Under the pieces are notes generated by a model. That model worked only from the letters and a program-made list of their open reading frames with translations, was not told the origin of the DNA and made no database searches. Positions 37,929 through 49,679 of a stretch of 64,000 bases of DNA are shown one piece after another; the first letter of the stretch is position 1, and the number at the start of each line of letters is the position of its first letter. Source of the DNA: Prunella strophiata (taxonomy: Eukaryota > Chordata > Aves > Passeriformes > Prunellidae); contig JAZBQD010000026.1 in the NCBI GenBank assembly GCA_036583965.1, forward strand, positions 3,655,400 through 3,719,399, read 5' to 3'. The position numbers and the translations under genes were made by a program.

Positions 37929-38791
37929 GGGATCATGGCATGAGCAAACTTGGCTGGCTCGAGCTCAGATTTGTCAGGAGCTCAGTTGCCTTTTTATCTT
38001 TTTTTTTTTACCCCCCTCTTCCAATTCCAACCAAATCCCAAACATAAATTATGGCAACCAGGAGCTTATGGGATCATGGCATGAGGAAACTCAGCTGATT
38101 CAAACTCAAATTTAAAAGGAATTCAGTTGCCTTTTTATTTATTTTGTTTTTACCCCCCCCCCCTTCCAATTCCAACCAAATCCCAAACATGAATTATGGC
38201 AACCAGGCACTTATGGGATCATGTGATGAGCAAACAGCTAGCTCAAGCTCAAATTTATAAGGAACTCAGTTGCTTTTTTATATATATATATTTTTTTTTA
38301 CCCCCCCCCCCTTCCAACTCCAACCAAATCCCAAACACAAATTATGGCAACCAGGGAGATTAAATGAACTAGGGCTTATGGGATCATGGCATGAGCAAAC
38401 TCAGCTAACTCAAATTTAAATTTATCAGGAACTCAGTTGCCTTTTTGTTTTTACCCCCCTCTTCCAACTCCAACCAAATCCCAAACATAAATTATGGCAA
38501 CCAGGCACTTATGGAATCATGCCATGAGCAAACTTGGCTAGCTCAAGCCCAAATTTATAAGAAATTCAGTTGCCTTTTTATCTTTTTTTTTTTTTAATCC
38601 CCCTTCTTCCAACTCCAACCAAATCCCAAACACAAATTATGGCAACCAGGAGCTTATGGAATCATGGCATGAGCAAACTCAGCTGACTCAAACTCATATT
38701 TATAAGGAACTCAGTTGCCTTTTTATCTCTTTTTTTTTTTACCCCCCAACTCCAACCAAATCCCAAACATAAATTATGGCAACCAGGAGCT
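37929..38791 (+). repeat. Tandem repeat, six units of about 132-165 bp
   Basis: Units begin at about 37929, 38070, 38215, 38380, 38512 and 38657 with GGGATCATGGCATGAGCAAA or close variants. Each then has CTCAGTTGCCTTTTTAT, a T-run of 5-11, a C-run of 5-10, and CCAACCAAATCCCAAACATA followed by ATTATGGCAACCAGG. Length differences come mainly from the T and C runs. No ORF spans a unit. It looks like a local satellite-type expansion, not a CRISPR array (no separate unique spacers). Confidence 0.93.
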
Positions 38792-38859
38792 TCCTGGTGC
38801 CTGCAGCTGCTCAGCAAAATTGACTTTTCCATCAGCGCTGCCGCTCGGAGCCCAAACCT

Positions 38860-39130
38860 GGCAGCTGAGCACCGGCCCCAGTTGGAGCCCTGCTTTTCCC
38901 ATTCAACAAAAGTTCAGCCAGCTCGGAGCATTCCAGACTCAGCGAATTATTTTCTGACAAAGCCGGGGGTTTATTGGGGAATTTCCGCCTGCCTCTAATT
39001 GGGACAGCTGTTAAGGCGGCAGTTTTCACAAGAACTGAGAGTGGCTTTCAGATGAGCACAGCTCTTAAAACGGCTGCTGCTTTGATAGCTGCTCGTTGCC
39101 TTTCTTGTCTGATTATTGGGCTTAGTATCT
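38860..39130. promoter_or_regulatory. Candidate conserved noncoding element
   Basis: Repeat-free stretch between the tandem repeat and a CT microsatellite, with motif-dense text such as CAGCTGTTAAGGCGGCAG, AATTGGGACAGCTG and GATAGCTGCTCGTT. There is no ORF or splice context. It has the appearance of vertebrate conserved noncoding DNA, but conservation cannot be tested here. Confidence 0.25.
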
Positions 39131-39308
39131 CCCTGCAAGCTTAAAAAAAAATAAAAAAATCCACTTTGCCTGTCTCATCTTTCCCTTCTCTTCACCCAAT
39201 ATTATCTCCTGCTCCTCCTCCTACTTCAAGGAGACTCTGTCAGTTTGAATTTGACCCTAAATCTGAGCTTTGCAAAAATTAACGTGTAGAGCATTTCAGA
39301 TTAAGAGA

Positions 39309-39311
<3 letters not shown>

Positions 39312-39361
<50 letters not shown>
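39312..39361 (+). repeat. (TC)n microsatellite, about 25 units
   Basis: Pure CT dinucleotide run ending in TTTATTTTTT. Confidence 0.98.
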
Positions 39362-39362
<1 letters not shown>

Positions 39363-42300
39363 ATTTTTTAGCCCCCCCAGGGTTCACAAACGCTGTTGAG
39401 AAGTCAGAGTAAACATTTGCCTTGTTGCTTTAACATGGGAGATCCTGCCAAGAAAATTAACGGGGCCTATCTCCACAAAGAGAGAAAACTCATCTCCTTC
39501 TGATGGGGGTACTGAGAGACTCGCTGGCTTTCGGTAATGACTTTGTTTTTAATTTAATTGTTTTTCTTTCCTAATCCCACATACATTTTTGCCATTTAGC
39601 AAGGAAGTTGAATAAAGCATATGAAGGTTCATAAACAGCTAATTCAGTCCCAGAGTCTATGAGCTGGAAATTTTATGTCCTTAGGGAGCCTTGAGGGCTT
39701 GACAAAAGCCCTTGATAAAACGAGATTGAATCTTGCTCAGATCTGCTGGGAACTCCCACCAAAGCCACCTTGCTCCCCACATGGCAATGGGAAGACCTGG
39801 AGCCCCAGAAGCCCCAGGTATGCCCTGCAATACACATTGAAGATAGGAAAATTGCTTTGGAGCAAAGCAAGGAATGGATTAAATTTGGTTCATATTGAAT
39901 TTTTTTTTTTTAATATTCCAGTGAAAGAGGGAAAATGAAAAAAATTCATCTTGTCATTTCAGTATGTTGTTCAAACCAAAACAGTGGTTCTTTTTCTATT
40001 CTTTTATTTAAAGAAAGTCAAGTTTTAAATGAACAATGGTGTGCTGAAGTGGAAAAACTTGAAACATTTAATTTAGACCATGGATCAATGACACATTTTG
40101 GCATTCTTAAGCAAAAGATTTTATATCAAAACAGGTAGGACAAAAGTGCTTTGATTGCAGCTGGTTTTGCTTGGACTGTGGTTTCATTTGTTTTTCTTCT
40201 CATTTAAACTAATTGCCAAATTCTGCCTATATTTGCCAATTAATTTGATGCCCCGGGGCTCTGTTGTGCACCAGATTTGTGGTTCATTTGAAATGAAAAA
40301 TCTTTGCTCACAAATCATGTGTACACAAGGAGCTAATGAAGGTCCCCTGACTTCCGGCTCCTGACGTTCAAGGTTTTTTTTTTTGGCTGTGCCTCCTGCC
40401 AATCCCCACGGGCAATTCTGCTGCTGTTCACAACTTGGAAAAACACACACGGCCAGTGCCATCCCTCTGGTTTTTCTCACCAGAAAAGATGCCCAGGACC
40501 TCTGGAATTCACACCGTGCCTCCAGCTGCTAACCACAGCCCCACCCCGGGGTGGCAGAGGGAAGGAATTTAAATCGAGAGGAGACAAGTTTCTATTTAGA
40601 GCTGGGGGTTGCTCCTTCATCAGATTAGGCCGGGTTTAAGTAGGTCAGGCGGGAGACCCGAGATATCCGAGTCCCCTTCAAAGGCATCCGTCCGTCACTT
40701 ATTATTCCAGGCATTTCCCTTTCACTCTGCCTCCCCTTCCCAGCCCTTTGTGGCTGCTGCTGGGCTGTGCTGGCTCTCAGTGTCCTTCCCAACACTCCTT
40801 CCTTTCATTGCCTGTCCCTCTCCTCCTCCCTCCTGGCTCTGGGACAGCCCTGGGGACAGTGGTGGCCTCAGCTGTGCCACCGAGCCTGGGGCACTCAAGG
40901 ACACTGCTCTGGGGTGCAGCTGGAGGCCAGAGGGGAGGCTGCTGCTGTGGGGTGCTCCTCACAGCACCACGTCCTCCCCCAGCTGGGTTTTTAACCTGAG
41001 CACACGTGGGGTTAGCTAAAAGCCAGCAGTGATAGCAATAATAACACCCAAAATGCCAAAGGATTCCTCAAACCTTCCTGTTTAACCCTATTCTAGGAAA
41101 ATCATTTCCTGCCCTGATCAGCCTGAGAGCACCTGCCTGCTCTGCCCAGCAGCCCTGGCACCCAGGCACCCAGTTCCAGGCAGATTTCCCTGTAACCAAT
41201 CCTAATAATAAAGATTCTGGGCACAACCAGGGCTCTTCCTGCACGTTCCTGGGCTGCCACACAAACAAATGCACACGAGGAGAACGTGGGGTGCTGCCAC
41301 AGGGCTCTGGGATGCAGCAGCCTGTCACCTCCATTACCCACAGAGGCTGAAATCCCCCTCCTTCAGCATGGGCAGGTCTGACAGGGGTGAGGGGATGGCA
41401 GAGGAGCAGACCCTGAGGCTGCTCCTCCAGCCAACCCTTCAGAATGCATTAGGTTGTGCTTGCCCAGCTGACTGGGGTTATTTGAGTGCTCATAATTACA
41501 GATTTTGCAGGGTAGTGGCAAAGACTTGGCACCTGGGAGAAGAGGGGCTTGGCTGATGTGGGCAGTGCCCTGTGTCACCCACCCCAGCCTCTCAGGCTGT
41601 ACTGGGGCTAGGGATGGAGCAGACCCTCCTGTTGATCACCCTAACACATTCTCCAGTCCAAACCACCACCAAGTCATCCCCTCTTGCATTTTTTTGGAGC
41701 CATATTCTTTGCTCACTCCCAGTCTCTTACGTTTTTCAACTCTCAGTGGATTTTTTTTTTTTTTAAACTCAAGGCCTCCTTCAAGCTGATCACAAGGGAA
41801 TGCTGAGTGCTTGTTTTTTAATATTCTGACAGGTGCTATTTTGCTATTTGCTTGTGATGATTCAGGACATTTGCATGTCTTTGTCCTTAATTAAAAAGCA
41901 CTTCACCCTTGCTGCAGGGGCATGGAAGATTTTTCTTGATCTATTCATTTTGGGGGACTTTTAATCAACATATCCACTCTGTAGATGCGGGTGCCTTTCT
42001 GAGAGGGGGTGAAGCAGTGTGGAGAGCTGCGTGGGTGTAATTATGGCTTACTCTTTATATTTTTTTTTGTGGGGGGGGAGAGAGGAGGGTGAATTTTACT
42101 GCAGTTGAAAGGCATTTTCTAACATCCTCCTGGAAGACAGGAGTCCCCTGTCCACCAAGCACATGGGCAATGACAAAGGCAAAATTTGCTGCAAAGGCTG
42201 GAGCTGGCAGAGCTGCCAGGGGAGTCAGCGCTCTGCCTCCCTGACACAGGCTCTGGCCAGGAGCCTGCAGACAGCCTGTCCCCCAGCCTGCAGCACCTTC

Positions 42301-43969
42301 CTTAGACCCCACCCTGCTTGCACAGACACGGTCTGGCTCAGCTCATCTCCATCCCTGCAGTGCAAACCCCCAGGGCTGGCCGTGTCCCTCTGCAGTGAGT
42401 GGCACAGAGGCCTGTGTGCCCCCTGCACTGGGAGCATGCCATGGATGATCCTTGCTCTCCTCCAAACACAAGCATTTTTTGCAAGGTGAAAAGGCAGCAC
42501 CTTTCACAGCAAGGCCTTTTTAAATGGCAGCACGTGTTGCCTTGGGCTGTCAGGGAGGCTAAAAGTGAGTTTGGAGGAGGGGATTCAGCAGCAGCAGCAG
42601 CTCAGCCCGCAGTGACAAGTGCAGAGACTGAAAGCAGCTCCCAGTGTAGGAACCTCCCAGACCTTAGGGGAGGACATAATGGGAGGGGAGAGCCCTCCAT
42701 GGATGTCCCTTGTTTGGGGATGAGAGGGTGCTGGCACGGGGCTTCAGGGGTGCTGAAGGCAGCAGGCTGCAGAGGGGTGAGGCAGCCCTGGGCAGGGGGC
42801 AGGAACAAGGGGCTGCTCTGCCCTGGCTCCTTGCCCTGATGGTGGGACCTAGGCAGAGGCCATCAGCCCGAGGTGACCCCTTTCATCCCCCCAGCACAGG
42901 TAGTTTCTCTGCAGGTGCTCCCATTTGGATCACCCTTGCAGGTGGGGCAGTGGAAAGGGGCTGCAAACCCACCTGGAGCCCCTCCTGTGCTTCTGCTCTG
43001 TCTGGCCCTCACCCCCATGGGGAAATGGGAACCAGGCTCTGCCTTGGGGACCTGAGCCTGCCAGGCCAAAGAGAGCCCAGGGAAGGAGTCAAACCCCGTG
43101 TGCTGAGATCCCAGAACTGCTCTCTGATATTCCACCCTAACACTTCTGTCTCCTCCTAGAAAACACCAGACTGAAAAACAACTCCAGCAAGGCTCAGTGT
43201 TTATCTGTTCTGCTTTTCCAGGCTGGGGAGCACAGGCTCGTGGGAACCTTTGAAGATTATTTCTCTTCAGTTTTCTGAAGAGCCTTCAGCCTCCTCTTGA
43301 ATCTTTTTATTTTGCCTCCTTTCAACGCATCGGCCCGATTTCTCTGAGACTTAACAGCAATGAACAAGATTAAGATTGGAGCTTAGAGGGTATTAGGAGA
43401 GGATCTCTCCTTCCCTGACGTGCTGGCAATTGCCAGATCCTGGTGCCAAGCATCCCTCTCCTGGAGAGGCTCTGCGTGCAGGCGTTTCTGCTCCGGTGCT
43501 CTGGGAGCGCAGGAGCTGCAGGGCAGCGCGAGGTGTCAGCTCCTCTGCACTTCAGCTCCACTGATTGCTGCCAGCAGAGGGGCTGGGATGGAGCTGGGAG
43601 CCAGCAGGGAGAGGGAAGGTGGGTGCTGGACATGGCAGCATTGACTGCTGGTGGATGGGGTCTGGGTTTGCACACTTTTGGTTGGAAAGGAAAATCGCGG
43701 GGCAGGTACGTGGGTGAGGCTGGCTGTGCCCAGCAGCCACACAGCACAGCCCCGGGCAGCACAGGGCTGGTCTAGGTCAGTGCTTCACAGGGCATCCTGG
43801 AGCTGAGGAACAGGGCAGTGCTGGCATTTCCCCATGAGCTCCTGGGAGCATGGACTGAGGAGCACCAGGGATGCAGTGCTGGGGGAAAGGTGCCAATGGC
43901 AGTGCCAGCAATGGACAGAGAGCAGCTGGATGGGCTCTGGGCTGGGGAGCAGCTCTGCTCTGCCACACA
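39362..43969. other. Intergenic region, no gene seen
   Basis: About 4.6 kb. Poly(T) runs at 39900 and 41748-41763, an octamer-bearing AT-rich stretch (41815-41920) and GC-rich unremarkable DNA. No recognisable coding exon. Confidence 0.75.
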
Positions 43970-44464
43970 TGTGGCACCCACATTCTCTGAACATGATTCC
44001 TTCACTCAGGTTTTTCTCCTGGGAAGCTGAAAAGGCAGAGAGGCCCAGAGAAAGAAAACAATTCTTATGTAATTTGCTTCTCCTGTGTTGTGCTCATGTG
44101 GAATGTGTTTGGAGGTTGTTTAACTGAAGGTGATTGTTTGATTGGGCTCTGTGTGAGTTGTTATGGCTTATTGGCCAATTGGGGCCAAGCTGTGTGGGGA
44201 CTCTGGAAAGAGCCACGAGTTTTGATTATTCTCTCTTAAACATTCTTTTAGGATCATTTCTCTGTATTCTTTAGTATAGAGAATAGAATAGAATAGAATA
44301 GAATAGAATAGAATAGAATAGAATAGAATAGAATAGAATAGAATAGAATAGAATAGAATAGAATAGAATAGAATAGAATAGAATAATAAAATAGCCTTCT
44401 GATAACATGGAGTCAGATGCATCATTCTTCCCTGTCATGGAGCTCACCTGCTTTTGCAATACAC
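43970..44464 (+). mobile_element. ERV solo LTR with (GAATA)n array (family A, copy 4)
   Basis: Starts TGTGGCACCCACATTCTCTG and ends TGCAATACACA, so it has TG...CA ends. Blocks AAAACAATTCTTATGTAATT, GTGTTGTGCTCATGTGGAAT, GGCCAATTGGGGCCAAGCTG and CATGGAGTCAGATGCATCAT match copies 1 and 2. The 105-bp GAATA array lies just upstream of the AATAAA. I found no convincing target-site duplication. Confidence 0.9.
44281..44385 (+). repeat. (GAATA)21 microsatellite inside LTR
   Basis: Twenty-one uninterrupted GAATA units (105 bp), ending in ATAATAAAATAGCC. The minus strand gives an artificial ORF of repeated FYSIL. Confidence 0.99.
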
Positions 44465-47400
44465 AGACTCAGGGTGGGAGTGGGACAACACCCTGATGGC
44501 AGGACCATGGGGGGCTCTCAGGGCTGCTGTGGGTTCAGTTGTGCTGCTGTGTCCCTCCTGGGCCAAGAGGGCATGGAAGGAGAGGCAGTCCCATTGATTC
44601 CCCCATCTGGGAGTGGATAACAGCAGCACAGCTCCCCTCTCCCTGCATGAATGATGCTTTGGGGCAGGGGTGCAGAGGATCTGCCAAGCTGCTCCAGGAA
44701 GGAGCAGGTGCTGCCCCTGCCCTGAGCCAGGTGTGCTGGGAGCCCACATGCTGGATGGGCAAAGTGCCTCTGGGTCTGCCAGATCTGTCCTCAACTGGTC
44801 ACCTCCCTGCTGAGCTCTTGCTGTTGGCTTGGGGTGGCACTCAGGGCCAGAGGTGCCATAGTCCCAAGCACTGCCTTCCTAAAAAACAACAAAATATAGC
44901 CACTCCAAAATGTGTCCCTCAAGTTCTGGCATTTGAGAGAGAAGGGAGTCTCCCTCTTTGGCACAGGAGACACTGGAGCTTCATGCAGGAGAAATTAAAG
45001 AGGCCTGGAAAATGTCTCAGAACTCCCAAGAACGAAGGAGGCGTGAAGAAATGGGCTTGCTGCAGGCAACCATCACAGAGCTTCAGAGTCAGTCCCATCA
45101 CAGACAGCTCAGAACAGCTCCTGGGACCCCGGATCAGGCAGCACCTGCCACAGGAGGGACTGTGCTCTGCCTCAGCTCGGAGAGGAAAGCTCCTTTCCCC
45201 GGTTTCTCCGCTTGTCAGCAGTCCTGCATTATCCTCAGGCTGACAAAATGTCAAACTGCCAGCAAACCACAGAGCCCGGCGAGAGGAGAGCGCAGCTCAG
45301 CTCGGGATCAGCTGCGGGAAAGGGCTGTAATTGAACATCCACACTCGGACACAGATGAGCAGTTCCCATTATTTACTGGTGTATAAACATTCCTGAGCCA
45401 GTGGAGAGAGAAGGCATTGAAATCCCCGCGCCCCTGGGCAGAAATGCCTACAGGTATTAACAACAAAAGGCAACCGTGCCTCCCTCTCTCCTTTTCTTAA
45501 ATCCTTGGGGTCAGCCGGTGCTGATGTGGCCTCAGCTGTGCCCTCAGGGCTGCAGCAGGGGAAGGCCAGAGTCATGCTGGCCACGGGGTTTTGATGGTCA
45601 GCACCACCTTCCACGTGTTGGCTCTGCTCTGAATCCCAGCCTGTCCTCTGGAGAGCCCCAAGTTTTTCCCAGCTGTTGAGCAACCCTGGCAGCAATCACT
45701 GTGCCAAGAACAGTTTGCATCCCAATGACAGTTTTTGTTGGATCCACGACCTTCCTGGCTGCTTCTCCCCTTCCCTGAACCATTGTGGCATGGGGTCACA
45801 AGGAGCAGTGGATCTCCATCCAGAAGCAGCCACATTTCTGCAGTGAAGAGAAGCAGCTGTTCCTGTTCCTGCAGCTGCATGTCCCCAAAGTTTGTGTCAG
45901 CAGTTGCACAGTATTTAAAATAAGGATGGGAGTTATTCTAGGGTCTAAACTACCAGCTCATGGTCCTGTGCTGGACGTATCACATCAGATGTACAGATGC
46001 AAATTCCACTTGAAAAAAGTATTGAAATACCTGGTGCTTCAGTTTGCTGAGATTTTTCCCTTTTTTCTGTCAAATGCTGCCAGTTCTGTTCCCCTTCCCA
46101 ACCTTTCCCATGTACATTTTCTCTTTTTGCATTTCCACCCCTAGAACTGTAACATGCTAAGCCCTGGGCTGGGGAGGGTTTCAGAAAAGCAGATCCATAA
46201 AAGCCCAGGAAATGGCACCTTTCCCATCCCCAGGGTGACAGCAAGAGCTCTTCTGACACACAGGATCAGATCACCTAGCATTTGGTGATCTCTTTCCACT
46301 AAGAAACTAATTTTGAAGAGGGACTGCCTGCAATGGAAGGAAAGCAGAGACTCCTTCAGGCCTGCCACAGCAGCAGAGGGTGAAGGTAAAGTTCTCGCTC
46401 CCGTCAACGCTCTCGTCACCCCCGGGACAGCTTGCACCAGCTCTGGCCTGGGCTGTCCTCCCACACCCTTCACTCTCCTTGGAAAATATTCACGTCACAT
46501 TTGTTCAGGCTCCAAACACATTTTTTTAATCTGTCAGCACTGCAAGTTCACTCCAGCACCTAAAAACCAAACTGTGCCCTGTCTGCTTCATCTATCATTG
46601 CTGTCCATAAAGGTGGGGAGGCAGAGCCCAGCTGAAGCTGTTATTGATGTCATGTGAGCCCAGATACAGCATCTGCTGCTGTGCCTGGCGAGCCTGAAAA
46701 AGACAAAACCAGGGTTATGTTGAACAAATGCCCTGGTAGAATAAACAAATGTTTCTATTGCTCAGGACATGCCCCAAGTCAGTGAGCAGGGTCAAGCCTT
46801 ATGCAGGGTTTTCATCCTCCAAGTTCTGCAGAGGGATCCTCAGCTGTCCTTCCCCAGGCTCACCCAGCTCTGTCAGAGTGCTCACCCTCATGGGTGCTGC
46901 TGCAGGACAGTGACCAGCCCTGCCCTGTGCCACAGCACACTCCCTGGCCATGGGGAGAGGGCTTGGCCTGGCCCTGCGCTGCCCCCAGGGGATGCTCTGG
47001 CTCGGTGACAGCTCAAGGACCAGTTCACTGCCAGGAGGACAGAGGACATCAAGGACAGTGGCTCTAGCTGTGCTCTGTCCTCAGCCAGATGACGTGGAGA
47101 GTGAGGGAGGAGGGGAAGGCGAGTTCACCTCCATGCAGCCCTTCAGAGCAGTCTGCTGCATGGCCCTGGCACTGCTGCCTGCCAACGCCCTGGCAGCTCC
47201 TTGTCCTGGAGTGCCCAGCTCTGCCAGCAGTGCTCTCAGACCTGACCTGTTCCTGCAGGACCCCTGGGATCTGTCTCTGCCTGGGGTCCTCCAGTCCTGC
47301 TGCAGGTGCTCCTCCACCCTTGAGAGAGACAGATCTGTCTGAGGGAGATTGTGCCAAGAGCCTGAGCTCTTTCAGAAATGAGCTCCTGAACTCTTTGGGA

Positions 47401-49600
47401 TAATACTTTTCCCCACTTGTATCAATTTTCCCTCTGATGTAGCCTGGAGCAGTCTCCTGAGGCAAGCAGTGACCAGCCCTTTCCACGGGCAAGAGGTGGC
47501 AGAGCTTTGCCTCCTGCCTTCCCCTGCTGCTCCAGCCTGAGCCCCAAACACACCCCCAGCACAGGAGCAGGCAGTACACATCCCGAAAAGGGGCTCTGAG
47601 AGAGCACTGAGGGGTTTGGGAAGGGCTGCAGATATGCCCAGGCTCGTCCCTCTGAGAGCACTGCCATCCTTGCAAGGGTTGGGATCCTTGGGCCAGGGCT
47701 GGAACTGTCTCCTTGTCTCCCAGAGCTGAATCCTGCAGTGAGGGCTGCACAACCAAACCCTCATTTGCTGTGGCAGCTTGGCCCCCCAGGCTCTGGGCTC
47801 ATGAGGACTCTGTAAATAATAGGTTTTATTAGTTTGCCGCTTAAACTGAAATACCAGAAGGGATAAAAAACATCTTGAATAAAACATTGCATCTCCTGTT
47901 TAAGTTTCAAATCCCATGACAGTAGACCTCAAAACAAATGTCTCTTCAAAGTGGAAAATAGGGCCTGCTCCCTCCCAAAACATAAGAGCAGGACATTTTG
48001 TCCTTCTCAGCATTTGGACTGAGGGTGATTTTCCTGGTCAGAACCAATCACGGTGAATTTGAAATGGATTTCTTCCTGGCCAAGCCTGTGCTGCTGATAA
48101 ATAAGGTGCTTGCTTGAAAAGCAGTGCCCTTGCTCTCCAACACCATCAACAGACTTCATTCTTGTCCTTGGTTCCAAGGAAAGACTCAGCACCAGTTACA
48201 AAATGAAACCCCTGGAAATGAAGAAGACCAGAGAGGAAAATTGCTTGGAAGCTCCTGGTGCACAAAACTGCCTGGAAGGTGTCCCCAAAACAGCATCATG
48301 AGGGGATGCTGTGATTGCCTGACATTTCCCAGCCCATCTCCACTGCTCTGAGCACAGCCCTCCCCAGATCCCTCAGTTCTCAAGCAGCAGAACAGGGTGG
48401 CCAAAAGAAATCAGTCCTGCGAGTTTCCCCACATACCACTTCACATCCTGCGTCTTGAGGGGGAGCTGAGAGCACATATATGAACCCCTGGATTTTCTGT
48501 GGTCTGCTCATGCCAAGAAACCTTGACAGCTACTTCTTCCCTGCAGCTATTCTTGCACCTTTCCCAACTTCAGCTTCATCTGGATCCCAAAGAACTTCTG
48601 GAACAATCCAGTGGCTTGCTTTGAAGCTTAAAGAGCTCTTTCCACCTTCACTGCTGCTTTGATATTCATTATTTACTCTTTTGACTGTGCTTCCTGTAAA
48701 CTCTGCCATCCAGAGCTGGCTTCTTTGCATGAAGTAAAGGCAACATCATCTGTAGCTGCTTCATTCCAGGGAAATGCCATCTCAGAGCCTTGATGGCTGC
48801 AGCTGCCTCTTGTGGCTTTGGGGCTGCTCAGATCTCAGCTCAAGGGCTTGAGGTGATCATTGCAGCAATCAGCAAGGGAGAGAGCCTTGAAAAGCCACCC
48901 AGGTGTGCAGCTGTTACTGCTGCCTGTGCTCCTGTCCCACTGCCACCCAGACTGCTCCTGGCTGTGCCTGGGGCACGGGGATCTCCCCACCCTGAGCAAA
49001 CCAGGCAGCAGCACCAGGACGCTGCAGGTGGAGAGCAGAGGAGTGATTCTCCCCCTGCTCGTGTGATGGGCCCAGGAGTGAGAGGAGAGAGTCAGCTCTC
49101 AGTAAAAGGGATGCTTCTGCTCTAGTCCAGAGGAGCTGGATTTGCCATCAGAATCACCAGAGCTCCGGGAGAGGCAGGGCCAGGCCTCTCTGGGCTCCAC
49201 CTCAGCCTGTAACTAAACAAAAAGGGACAATTCTTGGTACCTCGTGTAGGTCTGACAAACTTTGTTCTGAGCAGCTCTCACCCACAGCTCCCCAGGAAGG
49301 AATCTGTTACTCCTGTTTGCCACTCGGATGTCAGCAGAGCAAAGAAATGCCCGAGTGCAGCTTGGCAAACCCTAAAGGCAAAGAGTGACAGGCTGGGAGC
49401 CCCCGGCCCACCCGCGATGCCCAGCTGTCCCACAGCTCCTCCCCACGCACCCTCCTGGCTGGTTTTGCGGGGCAGCAGCCCCAACAGGTGGGAAAGGACC
49501 CTCTCCGGGCTGCATCTCGCTGGCGGCTCAGCCCAGCGGGGCCTGACGCCTTGCGTTATTTAGCAATAATTACCCACTCTTTCTTTTTTTAGACAAACAC
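44465..49600. other. Intergenic region upstream of GABRG4, no gene seen
   Basis: About 5 kb, largely GC-moderate unique DNA. A motif-dense stretch at about 45240-45420 could be regulatory. No coding exon with recognisable protein was found on either strand. Confidence 0.75.
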
Positions 49601-49627
49601 CCTAACTGTTGTGCATGGAAAGTAGGG

Positions 49628-49656
<29 letters not shown>
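49628..49656 (+). repeat. Poly(A) tract, 29 bp, at CpG-island border
   Basis: A29 about 30 bp upstream of the sharp rise in CpG density. Such tracts disfavour nucleosomes. Confidence 0.95.
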
Positions 49657-49659
<3 letters not shown>

Positions 49660-49679
49660 GAGTATTAAGAGAAATCAAA

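Noticed and set aside
37929..38791. CRISPR-like array
   Set aside because: Units are whole tandem copies without unique spacers, the genome is vertebrate, and there are no cas genes. The same holds for the array at 55597-56300.
44168..44459. Minus-strand ORFs with repeated FYSIL
   Set aside because: Translation of the (GAATA)n microsatellite inside an LTR.
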